Shown: positions 53,452 through 62,770 of the stretch, one piece after another | How the letters are laid out: the number at the start of each line of letters is the position of its first letter | Numbering within the stretch: the first letter of the stretch is position 1 | Origin: Maribacter sp. MMG018 | Lineage (GTDB): Bacteria > Bacteroidota > Bacteroidia > Flavobacteriales > Flavobacteriaceae | NCBI RefSeq assembly: GCF_018100785.1 | Contig: NZ_JAGJEC010000002.1 | Coordinates: 434,001-498,000, forward strand | Direction of reading: 5' to 3' | Length of the DNA stretch: 64,000 nt | Notes under the pieces: model-generated | What the model was told of the DNA's origin: nothing | The model's database searches: none | Seen by the model: the letters and a program-made list of their open reading frames with translations, nothing else | Program-made: the position numbers and the translations under genes

Positions 53452-55680
53452 TTAATTGGGAATTTTACTTTCTTCCTCGAAAAGATAGGCAACGATGGTA
53501 TTCAAAAATTTGGTAAGGTTATAGGGTTTATGCACAATATCATTGACCCCAGAACTTAATATTTCGGTTTTGTTTTCGTCAAGTTCAACGGCCGTAAGAG
53601 CTATTATCGGTACTTCTTTATTAAATTCCCTTATTTTTTTTGCAGCTTCCATACCATTCATTTTTGGCATGTTGATATCCATCAAAATTAAATCGAAATG
53701 ATTTGTTTTGCACATCTCTATGGCTTGCGCACCATCATTGGCAAGACTTGATAGGATATTATATTTTTTTAAAGTTTTTTGGGTTACTTTTTGATTTATT
53801 TTATTGTCATCGACAATAAGAACTTTTTTGGCCTCGCCGGGTGCTAAGGGATTATAGGAACTTAAGGTCCCGTTCAAGACATTTTCGGTAGTAGGGTCCT
53901 CCTTTAAAGCTATAAGATTAAGGGTGAAACTAAACTCAGAACCGTAATCGGGTGCGCTTTTTAAATGAATTTTACTATTGTAGAGTTTCAATACTTTCTT
54001 TACAATGGTAAGTCCGAGCCCAGTACCTTGATAGCTATGGTTGTCGTTATCTAATTGTACGAATTCATTGAATATCGTTTTTTGTTCGTCTAGAGGAATG
54101 CCCGGACCGTCGTCTTTTATTATAAATGTAGTCTCATAGACCTTCTTATCTATTATTTTGGACAATCTGAGATCTAACCAAACGTTTCCATTTTTTGTAA
54201 ACTTAATGGCGTTGCCAACTAAGTTGATAAGGACTTGCGATAGGCGTACAGGGTCCCCTATAAGGCTGTTGGGTAATTTTTTATCTATAGTTAGATGTAG
54301 TTCGTTGTTGTTTTGTTTTAAAGTAGACTCAAACGAATAAACAATGTTGTTCAGTAAAGCATCTAACTTATAGGGGGTTTTTGACAAGGTGATGGCATTG
54401 GCATCCATTTTGCTCAATAATAGCACATCATTGATTAATGAAAGTAAGTAATCCGCAGAAAATTTAAGGGAGTTTAGATCATCTGAGTATGCGGCTAGGT
54501 TTTCATCTTCTTTTAAAAGTGTTGAGATACCTATTACCCCATACAGTGGAGTACGAAGTTCATGGCTGACAGTTGATAGAAATTTGGTTTTTATTTTCGA
54601 CAGTTTTTCGGCCTTTTCACGGGCGGCATCCAATTCGATATTTTTTTTCTTCAAGCTTTCTATATACTTTTTTCTTGTTCTAATAAAAAGGTAAACCGCA
54701 AAAAGGAGTAATAACAGTATACCTATGGCACTATATAATAGGGTGTTGAGGGATTTTGTTTTAGATACAAGCTCTTGTGCATATTTTTGTTCCTTTCGAG
54801 CAATTTCTAAATCTTTTTGGGCTTGTTTAAGTTCAAATTTGGCTCTGGCCTTTTCGGTTTCCTTTAGCTTTGTCAGTGTATAGGCTTTCTGCTTATAATC
54901 GTAGTACTTTTCTAAATTCTTAAAAGCTTCTTTTAAATTAGAGGTTTCTTTATATAATTGGGCTAAGTTGTTATAAGTCTCTAAGGCTATATCTATATTA
55001 TTCTCCTTATCGGCGAAAAGTGCAATATCCTCCAGCTTTAATGCGGCCTCTTGGTAATTCTTTTTTGCTAGATGGTACCTTCCATATAAAAGGTCAAGAT
55101 ATACCTTGTTAAGTGAGTCTATTTTATTTTGGGGCAGGGCAGAAGCTTTTTGTAGAAATTTGTATGCCTCGTCGGTTTCGTTATAGTCAAGATAGGTCCA
55201 GATTAGATTGATGTACGTAAGGCATACCTCGTCATAATCCTTAAGTTTTTTATTAATGGCAATACTCTCTTGAAAATAGCGCACTGCCTTGTCCAGGGTG
55301 TTTTTGTTTTCCGAATATAAAACACCCAAATTTAAGGCCCCCCAGGCCACTAAACTGTCTTTTCCTGATTTTCTGGCTAGTTCAAGCGCTTTTTCCGAAT
55401 ATCTCTTTCCTTGTAAACTATCATCGGTTTCTACATAGATGGCCCCTAAAATATCGTAACCAAGAAACTCATAATCTGTTTGATCGTATTCTTTTCCCTT
55501 TTCGACCAAAATAGAAGCGTACTCTATAGCTTCTTTATATTTATAAAGATCATAAGCGTCGTTCGACTTGTTTAAATAAGACTCTAAACTATCTCTTTGC
55601 CAAATAGAATCATTTTGGGCAATTGCAAAAGCGGTGTATAACAAAAAACCAACTAAAGTCGATTGCCTGATTTTTTTCAT
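53452..55680 (-). CDS. TPR-containing hybrid sensor histidine kinase
   Basis: The 742-residue protein has, in order, a signal peptide, periplasmic TPR repeats (about 30-270), coiled coil, one membrane helix (about 313-333), HisKA with H373 (STVSHELRTP), HATPase_c (N486/N490 in INLVGNAIKF, DDGPGIP, GTGLGL) and a receiver domain with phospho-acceptor D668 (LILMDINMP). It should sense a periplasmic signal, autophosphorylate and pass phosphate to its own receiver. There is no DNA-binding domain, so a separate phosphotransfer or output protein is needed, and none is adjacent. Confidence 0.92.
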   Translation of the reverse strand: MKKIRQSTLVGFLLYTAFAIAQNDSIWQRDSLESYLNKSNDAYDLYKYKEAIEYASILVEKGKEYDQTDYEFLGYDILGAIYVETDDSLQGKRYSEKALELARKSGKDSLVAWGALNLGVLYSENKNTLDKAVRYFQESIAINKKLKDYDEVCLTYINLIWTYLDYNETDEAYKFLQKASALPQNKIDSLNKVYLDLLYGRYHLAKKNYQEAALKLEDIALFADKENNIDIALETYNNLAQLYKETSNLKEAFKNLEKYYDYKQKAYTLTKLKETEKARAKFELKQAQKDLEIARKEQKYAQELVSKTKSLNTLLYSAIGILLLLLFAVYLFIRTRKKYIESLKKKNIELDAAREKAEKLSKIKTKFLSTVSHELRTPLYGVIGISTLLKEDENLAAYSDDLNSLKFSADYLLSLINDVLLLSKMDANAITLSKTPYKLDALLNNIVYSFESTLKQNNNELHLTIDKKLPNSLIGDPVRLSQVLINLVGNAIKFTKNGNVWLDLRLSKIIDKKVYETTFIIKDDGPGIPLDEQKTIFNEFVQLDNDNHSYQGTGLGLTIVKKVLKLYNSKIHLKSAPDYGSEFSFTLNLIALKEDPTTENVLNGTLSSYNPLAPGEAKKVLIVDDNKINQKVTQKTLKKYNILSSLANDGAQAIEMCKTNHFDLILMDINMPKMNGMEAAKKIREFNKEVPIIALTAVELDENKTEILSSGVNDIVHKPYNLTKFLNTIVAYLFEEESKIPN

Positions 55681-55811
55681 AAGGTTATTAGGCTGGTTAA
55701 ATGTGGTTTGGTATGCTCTTTCGGGGACTAATATAGGAAAATGAAAATAGAATACGTCCTATCTACGATTATAGATCGATAGCTGGTATAATTTAGTCGT
55801 GATGTAAAAAT

Positions 55812-55847
55812 AAAGGGTCGCCCCGATGAGCGACCCTTTGTTTTTTT
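55812..55847 (-). terminator. Terminator of gnd
   Basis: AAAGGGTCGC and GCGACCCTTT arms with an 8-nt loop. On the minus strand the hairpin is followed by ATTTTTAC; T7 also occurs on the plus strand at 55841-55847. Confidence 0.85.
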
Positions 55848-57252
55848 ATTCCCATTCGGTATGAAAAATACCTTCCCTATCCAATCGCTCATAGGTGTGC
55901 GATCCAAAATAATCTCGCTGTGCTTGTATCAGGTTTAAAGGTAATCTACTAGAGGTATAAGCATCGAAATAGGTAAGTGAATTTGAAAGACCTGGTAACG
56001 GAATACCGTTTTTGGCCCCGAAAGCCACTAACTCCCTTGCCGAGCCCACTGTACTCTGAACTTTTTCGACAAAAGTGGGTGATAATAGTAAATTGGGTAA
56101 TTTGTCATCGGTTTTAAAAGCTTCTGTAATATCTGCTAACAAACCTGCTCTAATAATACATCCTGCACGCCATATTTTGGCTATTTCGGCTATGTTCAAT
56201 TCATAACCATATTCTTTAGACGCATCCGCCAATTGGTGAAGACCTTGGGCGTAGGTAATGATAAAAGAAAAATATAGTGCCTCTTCGGTTATTTTTTCCA
56301 GTTTATCTTTATCCATATGTGCCACTTTGGGGCGATCATATAGTTTATCCGCTTGAATTCTTTCCTCTTTTAAAGCGGAAATTTCCCTCATACTTACGGC
56401 AACATCTATAGAAGGCACCGGAATACCAAGATCCATGGCATTTTGGCTTGTCCATTTACCTGTGCCCTTTTGTTTGGCCTTGTCCAAAATCATATCTACA
56501 AGTCTTCCATTTGTGAGGTCATCTTCTTTTTCAAATATTTCAGAGGTAATTTCTACCAAAAATGACTGTAGACGGTCGTTGTTCCATTTTTTAAAAGTTT
56601 GGTGTAGCTCATCATTGGTAAAATCACCTCCTTTTTTAAGAACATCATATATTTCCGATGTAAGCTGCATTAGGCCATACTCGATTCCATTATGCACCAT
56701 TTTTACATAATTTCCTGCAGATTTTGGGCCTAAATAAGCAACACATGGCTCCCCTTGGTATTTAGCGGAAACAGCTTCGAATATTGGTTTTACGTGTTGG
56801 TAAGCTTCTTTGTTGCCCCCGGGCATAATGCTAGGGCCTCTTCTGGCTCCTTCTGCGCCTCCCGATACACCGGCTCCAAAAAAGTTGATTCCTTTCTCCG
56901 ATAAATAAGCTTCTCTTCTGTCAGTGTCGGTATAAAATGAATTTCCTCCATCAATAATCAGGTCTCCTTCATCCAAATTTGGTAAAAGCCCTTCAATGAC
57001 AATATCGACAATTTTACCAGCTGGTACCAACAACATAATTTTTCTAGGGCTCGAGAGAGCGTCCAAGAATGTTTTGGTATCCGTAGAGGCATTTACTTTT
57101 TCAGGATTTCCACCCTCTTTTATAAGAGCATTTACTTTTTCCTCGTCCAAATCGTTTCCAAAGGCCGTAAAACCGTTATCCGCAACGTTCAAAATAAAAT
57201 TACGTCCCATGACACCTAGTCCTACCAATCCAAAGTCATATTTCTGCTCCAT
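55846..57252 (-). CDS. gnd: 6-phosphogluconate dehydrogenase, decarboxylating
   Basis: The 468-residue enzyme has the NADP-binding GLGVMGRNF at residue 11, GVSGGAEGARRGPSIMPGG near 130 and KMVHNGIEYG near 184 (catalytic Lys and substrate site), all standard for long-form Gnd. It oxidises 6-phosphogluconate to ribulose-5-phosphate, CO2 and NADPH. It is divergent from zwf-pgl over 145 bp, so the three enzymes of the oxidative pentose phosphate pathway are together. Confidence 0.96.
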   Translation of the reverse strand: MEQKYDFGLVGLGVMGRNFILNVADNGFTAFGNDLDEEKVNALIKEGGNPEKVNASTDTKTFLDALSSPRKIMLLVPAGKIVDIVIEGLLPNLDEGDLIIDGGNSFYTDTDRREAYLSEKGINFFGAGVSGGAEGARRGPSIMPGGNKEAYQHVKPIFEAVSAKYQGEPCVAYLGPKSAGNYVKMVHNGIEYGLMQLTSEIYDVLKKGGDFTNDELHQTFKKWNNDRLQSFLVEITSEIFEKEDDLTNGRLVDMILDKAKQKGTGKWTSQNAMDLGIPVPSIDVAVSMREISALKEERIQADKLYDRPKVAHMDKDKLEKITEEALYFSFIITYAQGLHQLADASKEYGYELNIAEIAKIWRAGCIIRAGLLADITEAFKTDDKLPNLLLSPTFVEKVQSTVGSARELVAFGAKNGIPLPGLSNSLTYFDAYTSSRLPLNLIQAQRDYFGSHTYERLDREGIFHTEWE

Positions 57253-57289
57253 ATAAAATGCTATTTTCCTTTTATTAAAAATTGAGTTT

Positions 57290-57297
57290 CAAAAATA
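57290..57297 (-). promoter_or_regulatory. Candidate -7 element (TATTTTTG) of gnd
   Basis: On the minus strand TATTTTTG fits TAnnTTTG, 37 nt before the gnd ATG. The nearest upstream TTG is only 14 nt away, shorter than usual. Confidence 0.4.
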
Positions 57298-57339
57298 AAT
57301 GAAAATATTCACAATCCTTCTTAACTAATAGTAAACTCC

Positions 57340-57371
57340 TTGTGTTTTAGTTTTTCTTTTCGATACTTTTG
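57340..57371 (+). promoter_or_regulatory. Promoter of zwf-pgl
   Basis: TTG at 57340-57342, a 21-nt spacer and TACTTTTG at 57364-57371 fit the Bacteroidota pattern. The leader before the ATG at 57398 is about 20 nt. Confidence 0.65.
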
Positions 57372-57397
57372 CCCCTCATCTAAGAATTAAGATAATA

Positions 57398-58930
57398 ATG
57401 AACAGGACAGAAAATCAAATGCTGGTCATATTTGGGGCCTCTGGCGATTTAACGGCCAGAAAATTGGTTCCCGCTTTATATAATTTATATGAAGCTGGTC
57501 AGTTACCCGATAATTTTGTGGTGCTGGGGGCAAGTAGAAGTAACCTAACAGATGATGATTTTCGAAAGAAAGTAGTATTGGATAGTGTTTATCTAAAGGA
57601 AAAACTAAAAGATAAAAAGAAAGAGGAGATAGTGGATTTTGCCAATAAGTTCTTTTATGAGGATCTAGGCGAAGATTATGATACCGATTATGCCCCTTTA
57701 CGAAAGCGAGTGGGCGATTTGAACAAAGAAAAGGGTACCGATGGTAATATTATGTACTATCTGTCTACTCCACCTACTTTGTACGAAACTATCGCTAAAA
57801 ACCTGGCAGATGCGGGGTTGAGCACCCAAAACAATGGTTGGAAACGATTGATCGTAGAAAAACCCTTTGGGTATAGTTTGGATACGGCAAAGAAGTTGAA
57901 TGTAGGAATTCAAAAATATTTTACCGAATCTCAGATTTATCGAATAGACCATTATTTAGGTAAGGAAACGGTTCAAAATTTGTTGGTGACCCGTTTTGCA
58001 AACAGCATTTTTGAGCCCTTGTGGAACAGAAATTATATTCATCATATAGAGATTACGAATGCCGAAAGCGTTGGGGTAGAAAAAAGAGGAGGATATTACG
58101 ATAAATCAGGGGCTTTAAGAGATATGTTCCAAAATCATTTACTTCAGATCGTTTCTCTTATAGTTATGGAGCCACCTATTAGTGATGGTGCAGAAGAGAT
58201 CCGTAACGAAAAGGTAAAGGCCTTAAGGTCTTTACGTATCATGAAAGATGAAAAAACATTACATGATCAAACCATTAGGGCACAATATATGTCGTCTAGA
58301 ATTAATGGCGAAAAAGTAAAGGGGTATAGAGAGGAAGAAGGGGTAGATCCTATGTCTACAACCGAGACTTATGCGGCCATTAAATTTTATGTGGATAATT
58401 GGAGGTGGAAAGATGTGCCTTTTTATGTACGTACGGCCAAAAGAATGCCAACCAAGGTTACCGAGGTGGTCATTCATTTTAAAACTCCTCACCACCAAAT
58501 ATTTAAAGAATCGGGTATTCATAATAAGGACAATAAGCTGATTATTAGAATTCAACCGGATGAGGGAATACTGATCAAGTTTGGTGTAAAAGTTCCGGGG
58601 CAAGGGTTTAACGTGGAACGTGCGAATTTAGATTTTTATTATTCTAGTTTGGTGGAGACACGTGTTATGGATGCCTATGAAAGATTGTTGTTGGATGCCA
58701 TGCAAGGTGATGCCACTTTATATGCCAGGGCCGATGAAGTGGAAGCTGCTTGGGCATTTGTAGATCCGATATTAAATTATTGGAAAAATGGTGAGAACGT
58801 ACGCATGTACGGTTACCCCTCTGGTGTGTGGGGGCCAGAAAATGCAGATGACCTTATCGAAGGTATCGGTGCTTGGCGTAACCCTGGAGAAAACCTTACC
58901 GATGACGAAGGCTTCTGTGTTCTATGTTAA
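57398..58930 (+). CDS. zwf: Glucose-6-phosphate 1-dehydrogenase
   Basis: The 510-residue enzyme has the NADP-binding GASGDLTARKL at residue 14 and the active-site RIDHYLGKE near 180, with EKPFG shortly before. It oxidises glucose-6-phosphate to 6-phosphogluconolactone with formation of NADPH. It is followed 30 bp later by pgl and is divergent from gnd. Confidence 0.97.
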   Translation: MNRTENQMLVIFGASGDLTARKLVPALYNLYEAGQLPDNFVVLGASRSNLTDDDFRKKVVLDSVYLKEKLKDKKKEEIVDFANKFFYEDLGEDYDTDYAPLRKRVGDLNKEKGTDGNIMYYLSTPPTLYETIAKNLADAGLSTQNNGWKRLIVEKPFGYSLDTAKKLNVGIQKYFTESQIYRIDHYLGKETVQNLLVTRFANSIFEPLWNRNYIHHIEITNAESVGVEKRGGYYDKSGALRDMFQNHLLQIVSLIVMEPPISDGAEEIRNEKVKALRSLRIMKDEKTLHDQTIRAQYMSSRINGEKVKGYREEEGVDPMSTTETYAAIKFYVDNWRWKDVPFYVRTAKRMPTKVTEVVIHFKTPHHQIFKESGIHNKDNKLIIRIQPDEGILIKFGVKVPGQGFNVERANLDFYYSSLVETRVMDAYERLLLDAMQGDATLYARADEVEAAWAFVDPILNYWKNGENVRMYGYPSGVWGPENADDLIEGIGAWRNPGENLTDDEGFCVLC

Positions 58931-58960
58931 TAGTTGATAGATATTGAATTGATTGAAAAT

Positions 58961-59674
58961 ATGGAGTTAAAGATATATACCGATAAAAACGAAGTTGCCG
59001 TTGAATTTTCTAAATATTTCTCGGATTTTGTTTCAAAGAGAAAAGTAGCGCATATAGCGTTGTCTGGCGGTAGTACACCCAAAATTGTTTTTGATGAGTT
59101 GGCATCATTGTATGCCAATAAGATAGATTGGAAAAATGTTCACTTTTATTGGGGGGACGAACGTTGCGTGGATCCTACCGACGATCAAAGCAATTATAAG
59201 ATGACCGTGGCGCATTTATTATCAAAAATTGATATTCCTACCGAAAACATCCATAGGGTAAAAGGCGAAAACGATCCAGAAGAAGAAGCGGATAGGTATG
59301 CACAGGTTTTAGAGAAAAATTTACCCAAGAGCAATGGTCTGCCAAAATTTGATTTGGTAATATTGGGAATGGGAGACGATGGCCATACGGCCTCTGTTTT
59401 TCCACATGAAATAGATTTATGGAATTCTGATAAACTCTGCGAAGTTGCCGTACACCCAGAAAGTGGCCAGAAACGTGTTACCATTACGGGTGGTGTGATC
59501 AACAATGCCGATACCGTAGCATTTTTGGTGACCGGTGAGGCGAAGTCAGAAAAAGTTCGGATTATCACACAACGGGAAAAAGGTTATAATAAATATCCCG
59601 CTTCCTTGGTGGACCCTGTCAGTAAATCATTGGTATGGTTTTTAGACCGGTCGGCGGCTTCTGAAATTTCTTAA
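58961..59674 (+). CDS. pgl: 6-phosphogluconolactonase
   Basis: The 237-residue protein of the NagB/DevB fold has ALSGGSTPKIVF near residue 33, FYWGDERCVDP and LGMGDDGHTASVFP, which hold the phosphate and active-site residues. It hydrolyses 6-phosphogluconolactone, the step between Zwf and Gnd. I use the ATG at 58961, 30 bp after the zwf stop; a TTG nine codons upstream is also in frame. Its stop overlaps the convergent thioesterase stop by 4 bp. Confidence 0.94.
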   Translation: MELKIYTDKNEVAVEFSKYFSDFVSKRKVAHIALSGGSTPKIVFDELASLYANKIDWKNVHFYWGDERCVDPTDDQSNYKMTVAHLLSKIDIPTENIHRVKGENDPEEEADRYAQVLEKNLPKSNGLPKFDLVILGMGDDGHTASVFPHEIDLWNSDKLCEVAVHPESGQKRVTITGGVINNADTVAFLVTGEAKSEKVRIITQREKGYNKYPASLVDPVSKSLVWFLDRSAASEIS

Positions 59675-60219
59675 AGGTTTAATTCAACTTTACAGTTTTC
59701 GTTTTCCAGTTCTTTAAGATACTGATCGGCATCAAAGCTATCCGATTCAAACTTGGTATCCCTTTCGCGGGCTTCCAGTTTACGGTACTTACTACGGGTA
59801 AAACGTCGTACCCCTTGCTTATCGGTAACCATTAACCCCGGCACGGGAACACTTTTTCCTTCACTGTCTTTGGCCACCATGGTGAAATAGGAAGAATTAC
59901 AATGCTTTTTTTCTCCGGTGGTAATATTTTCAGATTCTACACGTACCCCTACCACCATAGAGGTTCTGCCTGTATAATTAATAGAGGCCCTAAGGGTCAA
60001 TAACTCTCCCACTTCTACAGGATGAAGAAAATCTACCCTGTTTACAGATGCGGTTACACAATAACATTGCGAGTGTTTAGAGGCACAGGCAAACGCTATT
60101 TGGTCCATTAAATTTAAGATATGTCCACCGTGTACTTTTCCTCCAAAATTGGAATGGGAGGGAAGCATTAATTCGGTGATGGAAACTTGGGAGTCTTTGG
60201 CACTTTTAAATTTTTCCAT
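59671..60219 (-). CDS. Acyl-CoA thioesterase (hotdog fold, YciA/ACOT-like)
   Basis: The 182-residue protein has the hotdog signature NFGGKVHGGHILNLMDQIAF near residue 25, with the catalytic Asp in LMDQ and the VNRVDFLHPVEVGELL strand typical of acyl-CoA hydrolases. It releases free acid and CoA from acyl-CoA in the cytoplasm. A charged tail after about residue 145 is longer than in YciA. Its start shares one base with the stop of the upstream small membrane protein (TAATG), so translation is coupled. Confidence 0.88.
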   Translation of the reverse strand: MEKFKSAKDSQVSITELMLPSHSNFGGKVHGGHILNLMDQIAFACASKHSQCYCVTASVNRVDFLHPVEVGELLTLRASINYTGRTSMVVGVRVESENITTGEKKHCNSSYFTMVAKDSEGKSVPVPGLMVTDKQGVRRFTRSKYRKLEARERDTKFESDSFDADQYLKELENENCKVELNL

Positions 60220-60584
60220 TAATTCCTGATATGTGGTGATTTTTCTTGTTGTACGTTGGTTACAAAATATTTAGAATCGCCCAGCCAAAAGAAAGTGGCA
60301 TAGCGTTCGGTATAATCGATCTTAACATATTGCCCTTGATAGTCCTTTAACTTCTGTATCACTTCTTTGTCTTTGTCAAGCACTGAAAAAGAGAATATCT
60401 GGGCCCCCGATATGCCTTGGCTTATCTCACCTTCCCATGTTTTTACCAAAACCCCTTTCTTACTTACTTTTATTAACTCTCCAGACCTAACACCCTCACT
60501 GTAGGGTACGTAGTATATAAAAGCGTAGAACAATGCAAGTAAAAGCAAGCAACCACCTATAAAAAGGAATAATATTTTTTTCAT
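60219..60584 (-). CDS. Small membrane-anchored protein of unknown function
   Basis: The 121-residue protein has one N-terminal membrane helix (about 4-26) and a short beta-rich exported domain (SGELIKVSKKGVLVKTWEGE, KDYQGQYVKIDY). Homologues in Flavobacteriaceae are often mislabelled '6-phosphogluconate dehydrogenase'; nothing here resembles that enzyme, and the name may have come from nearby gnd. It starts 1 bp after the rmuC stop and overlaps the thioesterase start by one base. It may act as a small envelope protein. Confidence 0.72.
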   Translation of the reverse strand: MKKILFLFIGGCLLLLALFYAFIYYVPYSEGVRSGELIKVSKKGVLVKTWEGEISQGISGAQIFSFSVLDKDKEVIQKLKDYQGQYVKIDYTERYATFFWLGDSKYFVTNVQQEKSPHIRN

Positions 60585-60585
60585 G

Positions 60586-61941
60586 TTACTGTTTAGGTTT
60601 GGGAGCCTCTATCTCAAAATTTTCATCGTGGTCCTGTGCTCTTTTTAAAATTGGTTCTGGGATGGATTTTTTGGCCTTCGCCCCCATCTTTTTTAGTTTT
60701 TCTATGCTCGTGACAATATTTCCTCTCCCTTCTACCAATTTGTTCATGGCACCTTTATATTCATTTTTGGCCTCGTCCATTTTTTTGCCCACTTTGGTAA
60801 GATCGGTCACGAAACCTTCAAATTTGTCATACAATGCCCCGGCCTGTCTAGCAATTTCAATAGCATTACGTTGTTGTTTTTCGTTGTTCCACATACTGTC
60901 TATGGTCCGTAAGGTAGCCAACAGGGTAGAAGGAGTCACGATTACAATATTCTTTTCAAAAGCCTTGTTGTAAAGGGTATTGTCGTTATTAACGGCTATG
61001 GCAAAAGCAGGTTCTATAGGAACGAACATTAAAACAAAATCAGGACTTTCCATTTCATACAGGTCCTCATATTTTTTAGAGGACAATTGATCTACATGTT
61101 TTCTAAGGCTGTTTATATGGTCTTTTAAGAATTTTTCGCGCAGTTCATCTTCCGAATTTACATAACGTTCGTAATCGGTTAGGGAAACCTTTGAATCTAC
61201 GATCATTTTCTTGCCATCGGGAAGGTTGATGATGACATCCGGTAACACGCGGCTACCGTCTTCTCTTGTGAAGCTCTGTTGTACCGAATATTCCCTGTCC
61301 TTCTCAAGCCCCGATTTTTCTAACACGCGTTCTAGCACCAACTCGCCCCAGTTACCCTGCATTTTGCTATCGCCCTTTAAAGCCTTGGTCAGGTTTTCGG
61401 CTTCTTGGGTTATTTTCAGGTTCTGTGTTTGTAAATTCAATAATTGCTCTTTAAGGGCAGAGTGTATACTAATATTTTCTTTTTGACTTTCTTCTACCTT
61501 TTTCTCGAACAATTGTATTTTTTCGTTGAGGGGCGTTAAAATGTTTTTTATGTTTTTCTCGTTTCTCTCGGTAAACTTTAGGCTTTTTTCCTCTAAAATT
61601 TTATTGGCCAGGTTTTCAAACTCTTTTGTAAATTTTTCTTGGAGTTTTTCGACCTCTAGCTTTTGCTCTTTGTTTTTAGCGTCTAAATTCTCTAGATCGG
61701 CTTGGTACCTTACAATTTGATTGCCTAACTGCACTTTTTCAGAACGTAACTCTTCTCGCTCATTTTCGACCGTAAGAATACGATTCTCCAATTGCGTTTT
61801 GATCATGGCCAATTGCCTGTTTTCTTCCTCTAGCTTACTTTGGTTCGATTTTGTCTTTAAGCTTTGAATGTAATAACCTAGAAAATACCCAAGTACAAGG
61901 CATATCAGCCCAATAATAATATAATACAATGTTTCGTTCAT
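60586..61941 (-). CDS. rmuC: DNA recombination protein RmuC
   Basis: The 451-residue protein has an N-terminal membrane helix (about 5-24), a long coiled coil (about 30-190) and the RmuC domain (MQGNWGELVLERVLEKSGL near 195, LPDGKKMIVDSKVSLTDYE, FVPIEPAFAIA). RmuC is a nuclease-fold protein that limits DNA inversions at short inverted repeats in E. coli. It is 33 bp downstream of the ABC ATPase stop on the same strand, part of a long co-directional run. Confidence 0.92.
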   Translation of the reverse strand: MNETLYYIIIGLICLVLGYFLGYYIQSLKTKSNQSKLEEENRQLAMIKTQLENRILTVENEREELRSEKVQLGNQIVRYQADLENLDAKNKEQKLEVEKLQEKFTKEFENLANKILEEKSLKFTERNEKNIKNILTPLNEKIQLFEKKVEESQKENISIHSALKEQLLNLQTQNLKITQEAENLTKALKGDSKMQGNWGELVLERVLEKSGLEKDREYSVQQSFTREDGSRVLPDVIINLPDGKKMIVDSKVSLTDYERYVNSEDELREKFLKDHINSLRKHVDQLSSKKYEDLYEMESPDFVLMFVPIEPAFAIAVNNDNTLYNKAFEKNIVIVTPSTLLATLRTIDSMWNNEKQQRNAIEIARQAGALYDKFEGFVTDLTKVGKKMDEAKNEYKGAMNKLVEGRGNIVTSIEKLKKMGAKAKKSIPEPILKRAQDHDENFEIEAPKPKQ

Positions 61942-61974
61942 TTTTATATAAAATACGCTAAGTAAAGATACATG

Positions 61975-62757
61975 TTACTTCTGAATTCGGAAAGTTCCGG
62001 ATATACTATCGAACACGACCGTGTTGGAGGGGAACAAACTTTCGAAAGCCTTATTTTCTATGAGTTTCGATGGTTTTTCAAAGGGGTTTTTATGGCCGTC
62101 CAAAATTAAAATTTTATCACACAATTGAATGGCCATTTCAATTTCATGACTGGTAAATACGATTGTTTTATTGGTTTTGTGGGCTATGGATTTTAAAATT
62201 TTAAGTATCTGTACCTTGTGGAACAGATCAAGATGGGTAGTGGGCTCGTCCAATAAAATAATGTCCGTATCCTGCGCCAATGCCCTTGCGATGAGTACCC
62301 GTTGCAATTGGCCATCACTTAGTTCGTAACATTTTTTTTGCTTCAGGTTGTCCAGTTCCAATATCTGTACGGCTTCGTTGATTTTCGATTTATCGGTCGG
62401 CGATAAATTACCTATCCAATTGGTATAAGGTTGTCTGCCCAGAGCAATAAGCTCAACAACGGTCAAATTTTTAGAAGCAATGGGTTCGGTCAGCACAACA
62501 CTTACTTTTTTTGAAAAATCTATAGGAGCAAAGTCGGTTTGTGGTTTTCCTTCAAATAAAATATCTCCCGCTATTTTAGGTTGAAAATTGCCTATAGTTC
62601 TTAGTAAGGTAGATTTGCCGATTCCATTTATTCCCACAATGGCCATAAATTCACCCTGACTTGCCTTAAATGAAATATTGTTACATATAGGGGTTGCATT
62701 ATAACCTATCGAAAGATCGTTAATATCTAGGGTACTATGTTTATCTGTATTTTTTAT
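61975..62757 (-). CDS. ABC importer ATPase (iron-siderophore/cobalamin type) with unusual start
   Basis: The ATPase has Walker A GINGIGKST, signature LSDGQLQR, Walker B DIILLDEPTTHLD and the switch His in FTSHEIE, as in FecE/BtuD-type importers. The only ATG in the conserved region (62646) lies within the strand just before Walker A and would remove the normal N-terminus. The frame continues upstream with clear ABC sequence (LDINDLSIGYN, ISFKASQGEF) to a stop at 62764-62766, with no ATG, GTG or TTG. I set the start at an ATA (62757), giving 260 residues, the usual size; ATT at 62763 is an alternative. It follows the permease stop by 13 bp. Confidence 0.8.
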   Translation of the reverse strand: MKNTDKHSTLDINDLSIGYNATPICNNISFKASQGEFMAIVGINGIGKSTLLRTIGNFQPKIAGDILFEGKPQTDFAPIDFSKKVSVVLTEPIASKNLTVVELIALGRQPYTNWIGNLSPTDKSKINEAVQILELDNLKQKKCYELSDGQLQRVLIARALAQDTDIILLDEPTTHLDLFHKVQILKILKSIAHKTNKTIVFTSHEIEMAIQLCDKILILDGHKNPFEKPSKLIENKAFESLFPSNTVVFDSISGTFRIQK

Positions 62758-62770
62758 GATAATTCAGTAT

